Below are positions 25,553-37,219 of a stretch of DNA of 64,000 nt, in pieces. Each line of letters begins with the position of its first letter. The first letter of the stretch is position 1. Source of the DNA: Anarhynchus alexandrinus (lineage: Eukaryota; Chordata; Aves; Charadriiformes; Charadriidae). A program made the translations under genes and the position numbers. The DNA is taken from positions 2,070,888 through 2,134,887 of the forward strand of contig VUYV01000062.1 of NCBI GenBank assembly GCA_008711295.1. Direction: 5' to 3'. The notes beneath the pieces were generated by a model. The model worked only from the letters and a program-made list of their open reading frames with translations, was not told where the DNA came from and did no database searches.

Positions 25553-25620
25553 ATTCCTCACAACAATGTGAGGTTATATTGGTTTTATTTTCCCCAGCCT
25601 GTTTGACATAAAGCAGTGTT
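25553..25620 (-). repeat. Possible MIR-like SINE remnant
   Basis: CCTCACAACAATGTGAGGTT followed by TTATTTTCCCCAGCCTGTTTGACA follows the order of the reverse complement of MIR (CCTCACAACAACCCTGTGAGG, then TTATCCCCATTTTACAGATG). Two consecutive segments agree in order and spacing, which is better than chance similarity. No coding role is expected. Confidence 0.45.
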
Positions 25621-27364
25621 CATCTTTTAATAAGATATCACAAAACTTAGGTGTTCCACGAGTGAAAACAGACAGGGAAAAATCACTTCTCAATCTGCAC
25701 AAATTAATTCATTTGAAGTTTTCATGAGACAAAGACATTGAAAAAGCTAGCAATTGCACCTCACATTATATTATTTCAGGGTATTCCAAATACTGATTTT
25801 AAAAGCATATTTTATCAGAATTACAATGATAAATATTGCCTCATCAAAAGATACAGAAAAATTGGATTATAGGGAATAAATTATATTTTCCTTTTGTTCT
25901 CTTCTGCCGCTAAAAATAGAAAAAAATGGATATCAAAATTCTTCAAAAGCTCTAAGAGCTCTGAAAGTTACTGCTACATTTAATGAGAAACCAGTCAAAG
26001 ATGTTTGGTTTTTTTACAGATTTTTTCAAAAACTTTCTCTTAGTCATGCCAGATTACAGGATAAATCCAGGCATATCTGCACCCTGAAGGCAGAGCGAGA
26101 AGTCAGGAGCACCAATGCAAATGCAGAATATGTCTGATTGATTTCTGCAGAGGGATTTATTTTCAAAGTACATAAAACTATATTGTGAAATAGTTAAAAA
26201 TGCTATGAAATGTTATTAAAAGGTGCCTCTATTTCCTCATCTAGCTGTTTTTAGGGAGAAAATATTGTTCATTGTTACTTGACTTGTGACTTGGAGTCAC
26301 TTCTAAATACAACTGTCATTTTAGCTTAGCTGAAACTAATATTCACTATTAGGTTATCTATAGATTTAATGACCAATTCCTTCCATATCATAGACTGTGA
26401 GTTTTGATGAGGAGTACAAGTTGCATGAAAATAAAGGATAATTCCTTTTAGCATTATTTCCCATTTAAAAAGGAAAAAAAAGGAATCTGACAATCAAAGT
26501 AAGCCTGTTATTTCCCTTGCTCTAATAAATGAAACTATTGCGATACAAAAAGATGAATTAATAACTCCTGTGTATCAGCATCAAAGTAGAGACTGTCTAT
26601 GGAAAAAATAACCCTTTTCCATTTGGACTGTGCTGATAACATTTATTTTTCTCTTTCCATCTGGAAACCCTGTGGGTATCATGAGAATTGTAGCAAAGCT
26701 GATTGGGGTCATGTGTGAGGGCACTGGGATCAGAGCCAATGTCACGTCCAGCCTCCTGCAGCTTCAACAGCTCCCAGAGAGAGTGTAAGTACAAATCTGT
26801 GGCATATTGGGAAATGAGGGTGGCAACAACTGAGGTCAGTGGCCAGAGTGTTTCAAATAGTCATGGGAGCAGTGATCAGTTCTTAACCTGCAGGAGATAT
26901 ATTGAATGGAGTTTCAATAAGGAATGGTGTTGTATCCTGCAGGAATGATATTCTAATCCTGTTGCTTATGAAATTTGAGTACAAACATAGAAATACGTGA
27001 AGCCTACGAATTGCATGTCTGGAGCCTTCTGTCTTCATCTGACACAGAAGTTAGAACAGCAGATCTCTTGCTTCTCGTTTATTTACTGGTTTAATAACAT
27101 TGCCACAAAGAAAATTAGAAGACAATGAAATCAGTATTTTAACTATAGCAAGACTGAGTTTTCCAGTTGCCCAAAGAAAGGGAAAAGCAACAAAAACCTA
27201 TAGCAGTAGGAGAAACTGTGGGCTTCCACACACTCCTCTTGCAATATCTTTCTGAGACTGAAAGTTATGGGGAAAATGTGCTGTCTATGCTGTATTTTGT
27301 ATCATAAAATATGAGTTGATTTGTCTCATATGAAATTGGATTTTGTACAGGAACTGTGGAACAT
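25621..27364. other. Noncoding stretch, nothing recognised
   Basis: AT-rich with A/T homopolymer tracts. Short frames at about 26597-26948 overlap on both strands and have no recognisable motif. Confidence 0.6.
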
Positions 27365-27492
27365 CACCCCAATTTAGCAAAGGCGGCAGTGAACCACAGA
27401 ATTTAAATGTGCTGCTCAAGGTCACACAACAAATCAGAGAGAGGTGGGACCCCCAGCCCCAGCCCCTGCTCTAGCTATGCACTGCTACCTCA
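27365..27492 (-). repeat. MIR-like ancient SINE remnant
   Basis: The diagnostic string GCTCAAGGTCACACAACAAA is preceded by a degenerate GAACCACAGAATTTAAATG, corresponding to GAAACTGAGGCACAGAG. It is followed by TCAGAGAGAGGTGGGACCCC and CTGCTCTAGCTATGCACTGC. This is the order of the tRNA-related and core parts of MIR-type SINEs read in reverse complement. Such elements predate the bird-mammal split, so this is fossil DNA. It is the best preserved MIR-like piece in the window. Confidence 0.68.
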
Positions 27493-28689
27493 TTAAAAAA
27501 GCTAGTACACGAACACTGGTACAGTACCTGTGGAGACAACCATATTCGTTGCCTTCAGACTGCACTGTATCTCTATTGAAATTAGCAGAGAACTTCAAGA
27601 AGCATCCTTTCCTATAAAAGCATCCAGAACCACCATAAAAAAAACCCCAACCAAACAAACAAACAAAAAACCCCACAACTTATGAGGAGAAAATAGTGCT
27701 GAGTGGCAGATGCCTTCTAAAACTGCCCCAAGAGCCTGACTGCTATGCCACACTTCAGTGCTTTGGACACAGCGCACCAACTGCCCTAAGATACAGCCCA
27801 CCAAACCACTCAGGGACATGCTGAAGACAAGACATGTCTGAAAGGCCCCTCTCTCATGAACTCAACATTATGATTAGAGTGGAATATATCTTCTGCAATG
27901 ACAGCTGCCAGACTACACTGTGCTCCCTCCGTTTTATACCACAGTCCAGTAGCTGGAGCATTTACCCATGAAGTGGCAAAATCCAGTCCTCCCCTACTTC
28001 AGCCCGGGGGCATTCAGTGTCCCTTGGAGGAAGGCTGGCTACTAGACAGCAGGAGCTAGGCAGGCAGAAGTGCCACTCTGCAGAGTGCTCTCTGGATTCT
28101 AGATCTCGTTCTGCTGCAGGAACCAATTCTGGTCCATGAATCCTATCAAGCCTATGTATAAGATACATTAAAGCACACAGATCAGCCGAGATTTCAGCTG
28201 TTGTAGGCATGTGAAACTGTCCTGTGTTCCATTAGCAACAACTAAGTATATCGTTAAATACACCCAACTTTTCAATAGTATTGGCTACAGAAAACCACAG
28301 ATTCTTTGAGGTGGAAATGAATGGGTGCATCATGCTGCAGAAGGAGACATTTTTCTAATGAAAAGTCTGATAACTTCAATTGACTTTACAACATTTTGTG
28401 CAGGCAAAAGTGAATTCTCTGGTCTAAGGAGTCTGACTGACTGGTATAATCTCCAAAGAGGGTATATTCCACTTTCTTCTTGCCACTATGCAAAGAGCAA
28501 CCAGAGATTCAACTATTCATCTTTCTGAAAAGGTGAATGTTTTCATCAGATGCATGTGAGTATGGGATGCTTTTAGGTCATCTGCTCTGTCTCAGACCCA
28601 ACCCTGAAATTAGTCAGTGCTCTTAATGTGTTCTTTCAAAAAAAAATCTGTTATGTGATTATTTGTCACTTTACAGTTTCATACGTATG

Positions 28690-28727
28690 TCTATATATGT
28701 GTATATATATATATACATATTTATGTG
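28690..28727. repeat. TA/TG-rich microsatellite
   Basis: An interrupted TATA/TGTA tract containing an eight-unit TA core. It is likely unstable in length. Confidence 0.8.
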
Positions 28728-31700
28728 TGGGAGAAGGGAACAGAAGTCAGCATCTGTGCTTTAGTCCGCCACCTATACTTTGTACCTCCCTGAAAATACA
28801 AGTTGCTGAAGGGGCAGATCACTCTTGGATCTCTCCCCAGATCAGCAGCAACACAGCACCATTACACCTCAGTACTTCAAGAGCAGATGAATGTGTCTTC
28901 TCATGAGAAGTCTGGCAGCCTATTATTCAAAGCCAGACTTCTGTTAATCACATTCTCTCAGCTTTTAAACAACAGTAAAATCAGTAGATAGCCTTCAGAA
29001 AAAGATTCTCTCATGCTATCCCATTGTACTATTTCTGGACTTTCATTTGTGCTTACACTGCAAAACTACATTTCGTAAGTTGAAAAATTCCTTACGATGT
29101 TTCAAGATTTCTTTTTAATAAATCAGATTCTAATTCAAGTATTTACTTACCCACTGTTTTTGCATGTAAGGTTAAGACAGCTGGCAAATAGAATTTGCAA
29201 TGTGTAGTTTGTTGCCTGATTCCTAGCATGTAAATGTGGATTCTCATGGGAGTATCACAGACTTGAAAGTGAGCATGGATACCCATACGTGAATAGGTAC
29301 CAGAGCAGTATTTTTTCAATGTGTTTGTTTGCTAGACCCATTCGATAAGTATGGCAAAATCTGAGAAATGACAAGGGCCAAAATATTTTTCACATGCATA
29401 AGCCAGCCATCTAACCTCATCCCACTGGGAAACATGGTCAGCACAAATATGGTGATCTCCAAAAATTTAGAAATCCTAGTAAGTAGAGCAGAAATTCTGC
29501 TGCCAGATTTTACTAATTTTAGAATCAAGAAAGAATATTTGAACAAAATATTGTTGACCAATTTGTTAAAAGTTGCTCCAGTTCTTCCAGGATAAAATAA
29601 CAGTGATAATATATCAGGTGTATTTCACCTGACAGCAAGCTTTTAACTTCAGCTGTTTCATTTGCTCTATTTGTGAAATGCATCTCAGAGTTATAAGAGA
29701 TCCTACTGCAGATTATAGGAAATGCCTGATTTGTTATTCCCGGGAAGCACAGTAGCCTCAATGCTACCAGTAATGAAAAATTTTGCATTTTTACAGCTTG
29801 TCATATAACCATGAAGGAGAGACAGAAGCCTTTGAGGCAAGAAGGCCCAAGTCCGCTTGCATTTGAATGAAACTTCCCAGTTAAAATGTTGTAGCTTTCT
29901 GCTATTAGAAGCTATTAGAACCAATATAATGAATCCAGTAAGGCACTACTGCCCACAGGACCGAGAGATACACCGGGGCAACGCAGAGCTGTCAGAGACC
30001 TGCTGCTGGAGGCAAGTTCTCACTGGAGCTCAGCTATAACAGACGTGTGCATTGTTTCTTCTGCACTGGCCAAGCACACCCCAGACAGCCAAGCTTTTGG
30101 GTGCCAATTACAGCCCCTCAGTGAAGGGAAGTCAGTACCCATTCTGTTTTAAATTGTCTATATCCACACAAGAAGCCTGCAAAATCCGTTTATATCCAGG
30201 AGTTACAGATATCCTATGCTATCACTGGGTTCTTTTGTATTTTTAAGCTGCCCTTTTCCATTCCAAGTTTTCTCCCCCCCTCAGTTCTCTCCCACCTCCT
30301 GCTCCCTCGCCCCCAGTTAATATGTTGCATTTTATTTCATGCTGTGACACCATTAGTGGAACCTAATCTCCTCTCTAAAGTAGACTATTAGTGTTGGTTG
30401 TGGCCACTTATGAGGTCATATGCTCACACAGCACTTATCTAAAGTAAATGCCTTGTAGCTAATCGGGAAAAGGTAACACGCCATCACCCTGCCCACAGCT
30501 TCCCAGCACCCAAATTCAACTCGTTTCCAGTGAAAGAAACCCGAAGCAGCCCAAGCTTTGTTTTTTTTCTTTTACATGACAGAAGCCATAGCCATTAAGT
30601 GACTAGGACGGAATGAGAAGGGAATAAACAATTAGACAGGGCTGCTGGAACAAATCCTCCTGTTTCATTTTTCTTCTTCACTTGTCTCAGCGGGAGTAGT
30701 TTTACCTCCTATTGACACCCATTGTGCTCTTGGCTGCTCACTATGATGCAGCTGTTTTCTTAATGCCTATCAACCCTCTGCCTTTTTACGATACAAAGGT
30801 GACTTGTTAATACAAATGTTGTTGAAACCTTAATAACAATGAGACCCAGTTGTGATCAATGATACTGCACCTTGGCAGGGAATGTATCAATGCTTATGGA
30901 TTCATTTAAAAGTCATCTGCACAAGGCTGCTGATTTTTTATTTAAAAAATCTACACATAAGAAATACGCTTGCTCTATTAGACTGACATTTCTAACTCTA
31001 CTGGGTGCAGTAATAAAGTATTATAGTTCTACCGTTTCCTGTGATACCTACTTAGTCTCACATCTACCATTTCTATCTGCTCTAGAGACTATATTTAAAC
31101 AGAAACCCAGTCCTCCAATGAAATCCTCAAACCCCAGTTATGCTCACTCCTCTTAAAAAGGTACTTTGATGCACCTGTTCTTCTCCAAAGGTACTTGTAA
31201 GGCAGAACAAACAGCCACATGATTCTCAATACCCTTTTTGTTTCGTTATCAAAACCTCAGCCCAAACCAAATGTTATCACCACCTAAACACCAGCTGAAT
31301 TGTCTCTAGACTTACTAAGCAGATGTTATTTCAGAAAAGACATTATCCATCAAAGCTGAGTGTATGAAGGGCCACACCTCAAAAGGCCATTGTATTCAAA
31401 AGTAAATATACAATTTTTAAAGATGACAGACTGGTTCTTCTTTCCTTTATGGAATTGTTACAGGGATGTTGCTCTAGTAATATCAATAGATGTATGTTAG
31501 TGCAAAGTGATATTAGATTAAAAGCAGATCAGGAATAATGAAATTTAATAAAGATACCCGTACATGTAACTGACATTAGTGTGCATGATCCATAGAGAAG
31601 TACCATTTTTAGATGGGAAATAAACCCAAGCAAACTTCGTTCCTCAAATATTCTTAGTTTGTGATCAGGGTATTCTAAGTTATTTCCTAGTCAATCCACT

Positions 31701-34700
31701 CAACCAGAGACATGATCATTGGACTATGCAGGGATCAGTTTGCCCTAGAGAATAAAAGCTTTTGGTGTTCAAAACATGAAAGCTGAATCATTCGGAAAGT
31801 GAGCTACACTGCTATTGTAATTCTAAGTAGAACTATGTAACACAGCTGCTTTATGCTTTGAAAACTGTTTCCAGTGTTCCAGTGTCATATATTCCTCCAC
31901 TCCAGATCATTATACTCTTGCGTGAAACTAATCAACATTACAAATTGAAATTAATCTAGCAAACACACTTTTTCTCATGATAAAATTATTAGGTTCCATT
32001 ACACTGTTTTAAAAATCCACATAAGGATTAGCTGGAATTTTGACAAGCGACAACCGCAAAAGCAGGAATAGCTTCTAATGCCTGATTTAGAAGACTTCAG
32101 ATTTTGTACCTCTGTATTGTGAACAATACAGTCTTTTTTGGACCTTTGGTTTGTGCTAGGACTCTGAGTCATCGAATATTTTATGATGTTCAATGAACTA
32201 CAGTATGAGTCATTCATCAGCTTTCAAGTATTTTTGGAATTGTGTTATTTTGCTTAAAATTGCAGAAAAATCGACCAGCAGAAATGATAAAAAATGCAGC
32301 ATTGTAGATTTAATAAGATCATGTGATAGAATCAGAGCATATACACATCAGCATAAAAAATTAATTTAAGCAAAAATTAGGTCTACAAAGGAAACGAGGG
32401 ATTCAACAATGAATTGTTAGAGAGTTATTGTATTCTGAACAGGACTCATTTTACTGGAGCTAGTTATGGTTGCCAAAAAGTTCTTGCCTCAGATGCTGTC
32501 CGTGCTCACAATACTTATTTCCATACTCTGCTGCAGTTTACCATTTCTACAGCATTCTGCAGACATGCAAGATTTTTTACGAGCACTGACTGATTAAGAG
32601 CTTGATTGTAAGAACATCAGATACCATACAGAGTGAATGATCCAAAGATACTTTCAGTTGGTGAAGTCAGTGCAGAAAAAAAATCCCATTGAAAAGAGTC
32701 AGTCCTACCTCAGTCTAGGATACGGAGCACTATTCCTAGTGCTAAAGAGTGATTATTCCTAGATTTATACAGGGGTTTTGTTCTTTTAGTGCCTAAAGCC
32801 CCTATATATCATAAGCAACGGCTTCAGCATAATGACCTGAATCATCAACATCTCTGGAAGGTAGAGAAAATAAACAAAACTTTACACAAGGCACATGAAG
32901 AGCAATGGCAGAGCTCAGAGCTCACAACCTTGTGCTTATGATGACCATCCAACATTGCTTTTCACACAGGTTCAAACTAAATGACATTTAGTCATGGTTC
33001 TCTTGAGCAGAGATCAGTTTTGGCTTCCTAGCAAGGCTGAACTAAAGCCATTTGGATTGGAGAAATAATGGGAAGGATTGTGTCAAAATCTGGAAGTTTT
33101 TACTCTGTTGAGAGCCAAAGCTCTTGTGTCACAAGACTTTGCCTGAAAGAGAAAGTTTTCTTAGATGCATGACTGTGTTGACACTCTTATTCTTGCTTGA
33201 GAGCAGCTTTTCATGGGTTTTTTTTGAAACCCCTTACTAAGCAGTATAAACTAAGTCAAATAAGAATGGGCTCATGGGGCTTCTTTGGATGGAATTAACG
33301 AATTTACACTTTACTGAATTCTGAACAAGTCTTCCCTGAATACACAAGGTCTTAGCCAGTGAGAAGTTCGCCATTTCTCAAACTAAAGCTTGGTCATTTG
33401 GATATCACATGGATGGACCTCCCATCTTGCTCCCTGTGATAGGAGCAAGCAATAACTGTCAAACTGGTTCCAAATGTCCTTTACTTTTCTGAGTTTCTGA
33501 GTGATTAGGGAATGAGGGATCTGCATTTTCTAATGTGATACTATGAAAAAGAAAATAACTTACATCCATCCTGTCCCAAATGATTTTAATACCTTTTCCT
33601 ATTGCATATCCCCAAATGTGCTGCTGCTGAAGAGCCCATGCAAGTGATGGACCTCTCTTTCCATACAGTTAGTAGTCTGCTGCATACAGACTAAAGCCAT
33701 GCTGAGTCCAGAACTCATGAGACTGGTCATTCAGCTTTTAGCGCACAACTCTCCTAGGACGACAGGTATTATTAGCACTAGGCATCTTTTATAAAATATT
33801 TGGTCAGAATACTATAATTTGTCAAAGTTAAATAAATGTTTTATATTGAATGTTTAGAATAGGTTCTCAGTTCAAATGAGAGGAAGAGGGCCAGGGATAA
33901 GTTCTCAACTGGCAATGGAAGGCATTCAATGCATTGAGCCATTCAAAGTAGAATGTCTCTGCATCATCATTGGTCTGATATGGTGGTATATCACACAATG
34001 CAAAGGGGGTGTATTTGTAAGTAAATGGTTACATGGCAATCATTATGCAAACTATTTTTTTTTCCATTAGAAATGTTGCAAGAGCTCTAATTGTCTTGAC
34101 ACAGAAAAATTTTCATTGGGAAAAAAAGTTTCCCACACAGCTTCAATATTATTGCATTTAACTGATGAACAAGCTGAGGGAAAGGGTTTGTCTGTCACTA
34201 GAAAATCTGCAAGAGTAAGATTATTGCTTGGACTTCAAACTCCTTCCTGTCATGCATGAATGACAGGTGCCAGTTGCAGTAGTTTTCTATTCTCCTTCTT
34301 AGAAAATTTGAATTGTGCTCCTCCAAAGAAAGAGCTGGCTGCCCACTCACATTCACAGCTACAGTAAGTAGGACTTCTACAAACTTCCTTACCACAGTTC
34401 TTGTTTGGAGGTAAATTCTCCTATTTCAAGTTTTAGAAAAATGGTTTCTTAAAAATTAAGATGCTAAAAATAAAGAGGGAAGGGGGGGTACTGTTTTTCA
34501 TGCTACCCTATCAAATGACAGCACGAGTTAAATAGTTGGGGTTATTTTAACCTTTTGATGAAAAAAGGTACTGCGTATCACTTAAAGACAAAGAATAAAT
34601 CTTTTCTTAACATTTTCAAAAACAGGTTGCCTATATTTTTGCTGACATTTTTTCTCTGAGCCGGTCTAACGAAACATTCTCTATATTGTAACAGTGTTTG

Positions 34701-35408
34701 TCTCAGTCAGTCTAGTACATCATGTAATCATATCATTCGAGCTTGTTTCAGGTATGGGTTACTTTTCCATTAATTACATTCCAAGCACATGTATACATAT
34801 CAGAGCTGTTGGGATGTCTATTTCTATTAGTTTAACAAGCCCTGGTATTAATGAGATTGCTCTATAATTGAACCTTTTCATGGGTCCCTTGGTGATGAAA
34901 TTATGCTAATCTGAATCTGCAACCACAAGGCATCCATCATACTTGATCAAATAGTAAACATCAACAGTGATATGCTAGGAGTGCAAATGTGCCGTTAATT
35001 ATTACATAAATGAACAAGCCCCATTATTTCATCTTTATATTTGTGCAACTTAATAAAATGGGTGAAGACAGAGTGTATCAGACTTCCACTATGTGGCAGC
35101 ATGGTCCACTTAACAAGAGCGTGAGCTTGTAAATATTGTGGTATCTTGAGGCCTGAGTGTGTATAACAGAGGAAAGAAGGTGGATATATTTCATCTGCTC
35201 TGAGTCACTGTTGTGGGAAACAATGATACTGATCGGTTACATACCTCTAAAAGAGAAAAAGCATCCAATTTCCCCACTGCTATAATTGTTCGCTTCTAAA
35301 GCATGTGTAGTTTTTGGATCACCAAGGGTTTTAAGTGAGGGACATATATCTTAGAATGTCTGCTGTGGGATGATTTATATCAACTTCAAAAAACATTTGT
35401 AATCTTAA

Positions 35409-35428
35409 GCACATAAGATCTTATGTGC
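35409..35428. repeat. Perfect 20-bp palindrome
   Basis: GCACATAAGATCTTATGTGC is identical to its own reverse complement, with no loop. About 0.06 such 20-bp palindromes would be expected by chance in a window this long at even base composition. It may be the centre of a degraded palindromic repeat or a dimeric protein site. An ATTTGCAT octamer follows 22 bp downstream. Confidence 0.9.
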
Positions 35429-37126
35429 CTACACTTGCAAAAATAGATGGATTTGCATAATGCATGTGTTCCTGTAGGCATCACTACCCACCTACGGTCA
35501 CACCACTCCAAAGAAAAGAAGTAAAAATATCAGGCCACTTTTAATTAATAATATGAGGAGGAACAGAATTGTCACAGTGCAGGTATAAAAATTAATATGC
35601 TTTTTTTGCCTATTTTTTTATTAGGTGCATTGTACCTTATAACTGCTTGAGCAAGTACTAAATTTCAATGCAAATTGCTTCTATTGTTGCTTTAACATAT
35701 ACAGAGGTGAACAGAAAATAAAAGAAGCTGACTTTTATTTTGTTTGGTAGCATTTTAGTTTTACAAATCACAACCCCAATATTTATCTAGTGACCAGAGT
35801 ATTCCTCCACAATTATTCTTCTGAAGGAAAAATATCTTATCAGAGATCTTATGAATACTGTGAGCAAGGTACGTACTTCACCGATGTGAAATACATAGGT
35901 GCCAGATGTCAGGGACCAATTCTAAAAAACAAGATCATTTTCCCATTTTCAATGTACTTCACTAATTTGTATAAAATGGAGCACGGTGTAGTGATGATAT
36001 TAATTCTAGTATTTAACCCAGTTTGACTCATGCCTTGCTTCTGCCTTTTTAACACAACTATTTTAACTGTATTTGTGGAAAAAGACATTCTGTAAGCCAT
36101 CAAGCTACACATTCAATTAATATAAATACAGAGGGATAAATATTCTGCCTTTTCACTATCCATTCCATAGAAGAAGCAGATAATTCAATGAAGGAGTATT
36201 CAAAAATGTATTCAATAATTTCCAGACATAGTTCAAAATAAGTTCCCTGGACTGATGCAGCCCTGGGGCAATGCAACATATAGGACTACAAGTTGTTTAC
36301 TCCAAGCTGATTCTACTGCCGCAAAAATCAAGATTAAGGTCCTTGTGACAGGGCCTGTTCCAGTGTTTATGTTGCCTCCATAAGCAAGTGAACTACAAAA
36401 CCTTAGGTTGATTTAAAAAAATGAACAGACACGAAAAAAAACCACAACCAACCAAAACCAAACCCCACGCTGTTAGGACAGTTTAGTAGACTTCTAAAAA
36501 CATCATTACTGGGTTTCTACTCTTAATGTACTTATTCATGAGTTCTAAAATGGGAATGCTTAAGTTCTGACTCTTTTATATAGACAATGACATAGAAACA
36601 AGATGAAAGAGAGAGCGCTGCCCCTCTGAGCTCCCAGGCTTATCGTGTATTTATTCACATTCTGTTAATGACATTTTGCATTCCTGAGATAGTTTGCCCC
36701 AACTTTCCTTTATTAAAATTGAATTATTTTGAGATGTATACCAATCATGGTCAGAGTTTCATAATACAGAAACAGCACAACAAAAAGTACAAAAACATAT
36801 TCAGTCTTGCAATTTCTTCCCTTTTCAACATTTGTCAGTGGAAGTACATGGCACTGCTTGTGCAGCACTCCTCTCCAGAAAGCGCCATGTTCTGTTGCTG
36901 CTTACTTAAGCTGAGCTGCAAATATTTAACAAATAAAGCTACCAGAATATGGCTGAAGTTCAGGAAGCAGCACTCTTTCTGCACACAGCAATGTATAGCA
37001 GACATTTACCCAGACTTTTTTTTTCTATTAAGAATTGCCACTGAATGTAGTCACCTTAAATTGCGCTGGTTGTGAAAGGAGTGAAAACTGTCTCTAGGGT
37101 CTCACTGACACCTTACAAGTCAGATG

Positions 37127-37155
37127 TCAGACCTGATTCTGACCGTATTTACACT
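37127..37155. repeat. Possible MITE-like terminus
   Basis: CAGACCTGATTCTGACCGTA followed by TTTACAC resembles a terminal arm of the palindromic amniote repeat noted at 9364 and 24389. No partner arm was found nearby. The duplication that follows may have obscured it. Confidence 0.3.
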
Positions 37156-37219
37156 ATCATCACTGCTCATTTCAGTAGCCCGACTACACTATCATCACTG
37201 CTCATTTCAGAAGCCTTAC
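37150..37219 (+). repeat. Two-copy tandem duplication, 35-bp unit
   Basis: A 26-base core starting TACACTATCATCACTGCTC is present without mismatch at 37150-37175 and at 37185-37210. The remaining bases of the 35-bp unit differ slightly. The identity of the core points to a recent duplication. Confidence 0.92.

Larger units (their letters stand above)
27493..37126. other. Long noncoding stretch
   Basis: No gene is supported over about 9.6 kb. Contents noticed: A/C-rich tracts of AACAAAC type (27638-27676 and 36431-36468), a TA-rich microsatellite (28690-28727), a pyrimidine-rich tract (about 30250-30315), a compact low-noise block with octamer and homeodomain-like motifs (about 34770-35060), a perfect 20-bp palindrome (35409-35428) followed by an ATTTGCAT octamer (35451-35458), and a 135-codon plus-strand frame at 36668-37075 with no domain or splice support. 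Confidence 0.6.

Noticed and set aside
27638..27676. A/C-rich AACAAAC tract as a possible retroposon tail
   Set aside because: No element body or target-site duplication is recognisable beside it. Similar tracts recur at 36431 and 44907 as low-complexity DNA.
32953..32985. GGTTCAAAC string as a possible tRNA B box
   Set aside because: There is no A box, cloverleaf or acceptor-stem pairing around it.
36668..37075. 135-codon plus-strand open frame
   Set aside because: It has no splice or promoter context, skewed hydrophobic/cysteine content and no recognised motif. Frames this long can occur by chance in 64 kb.
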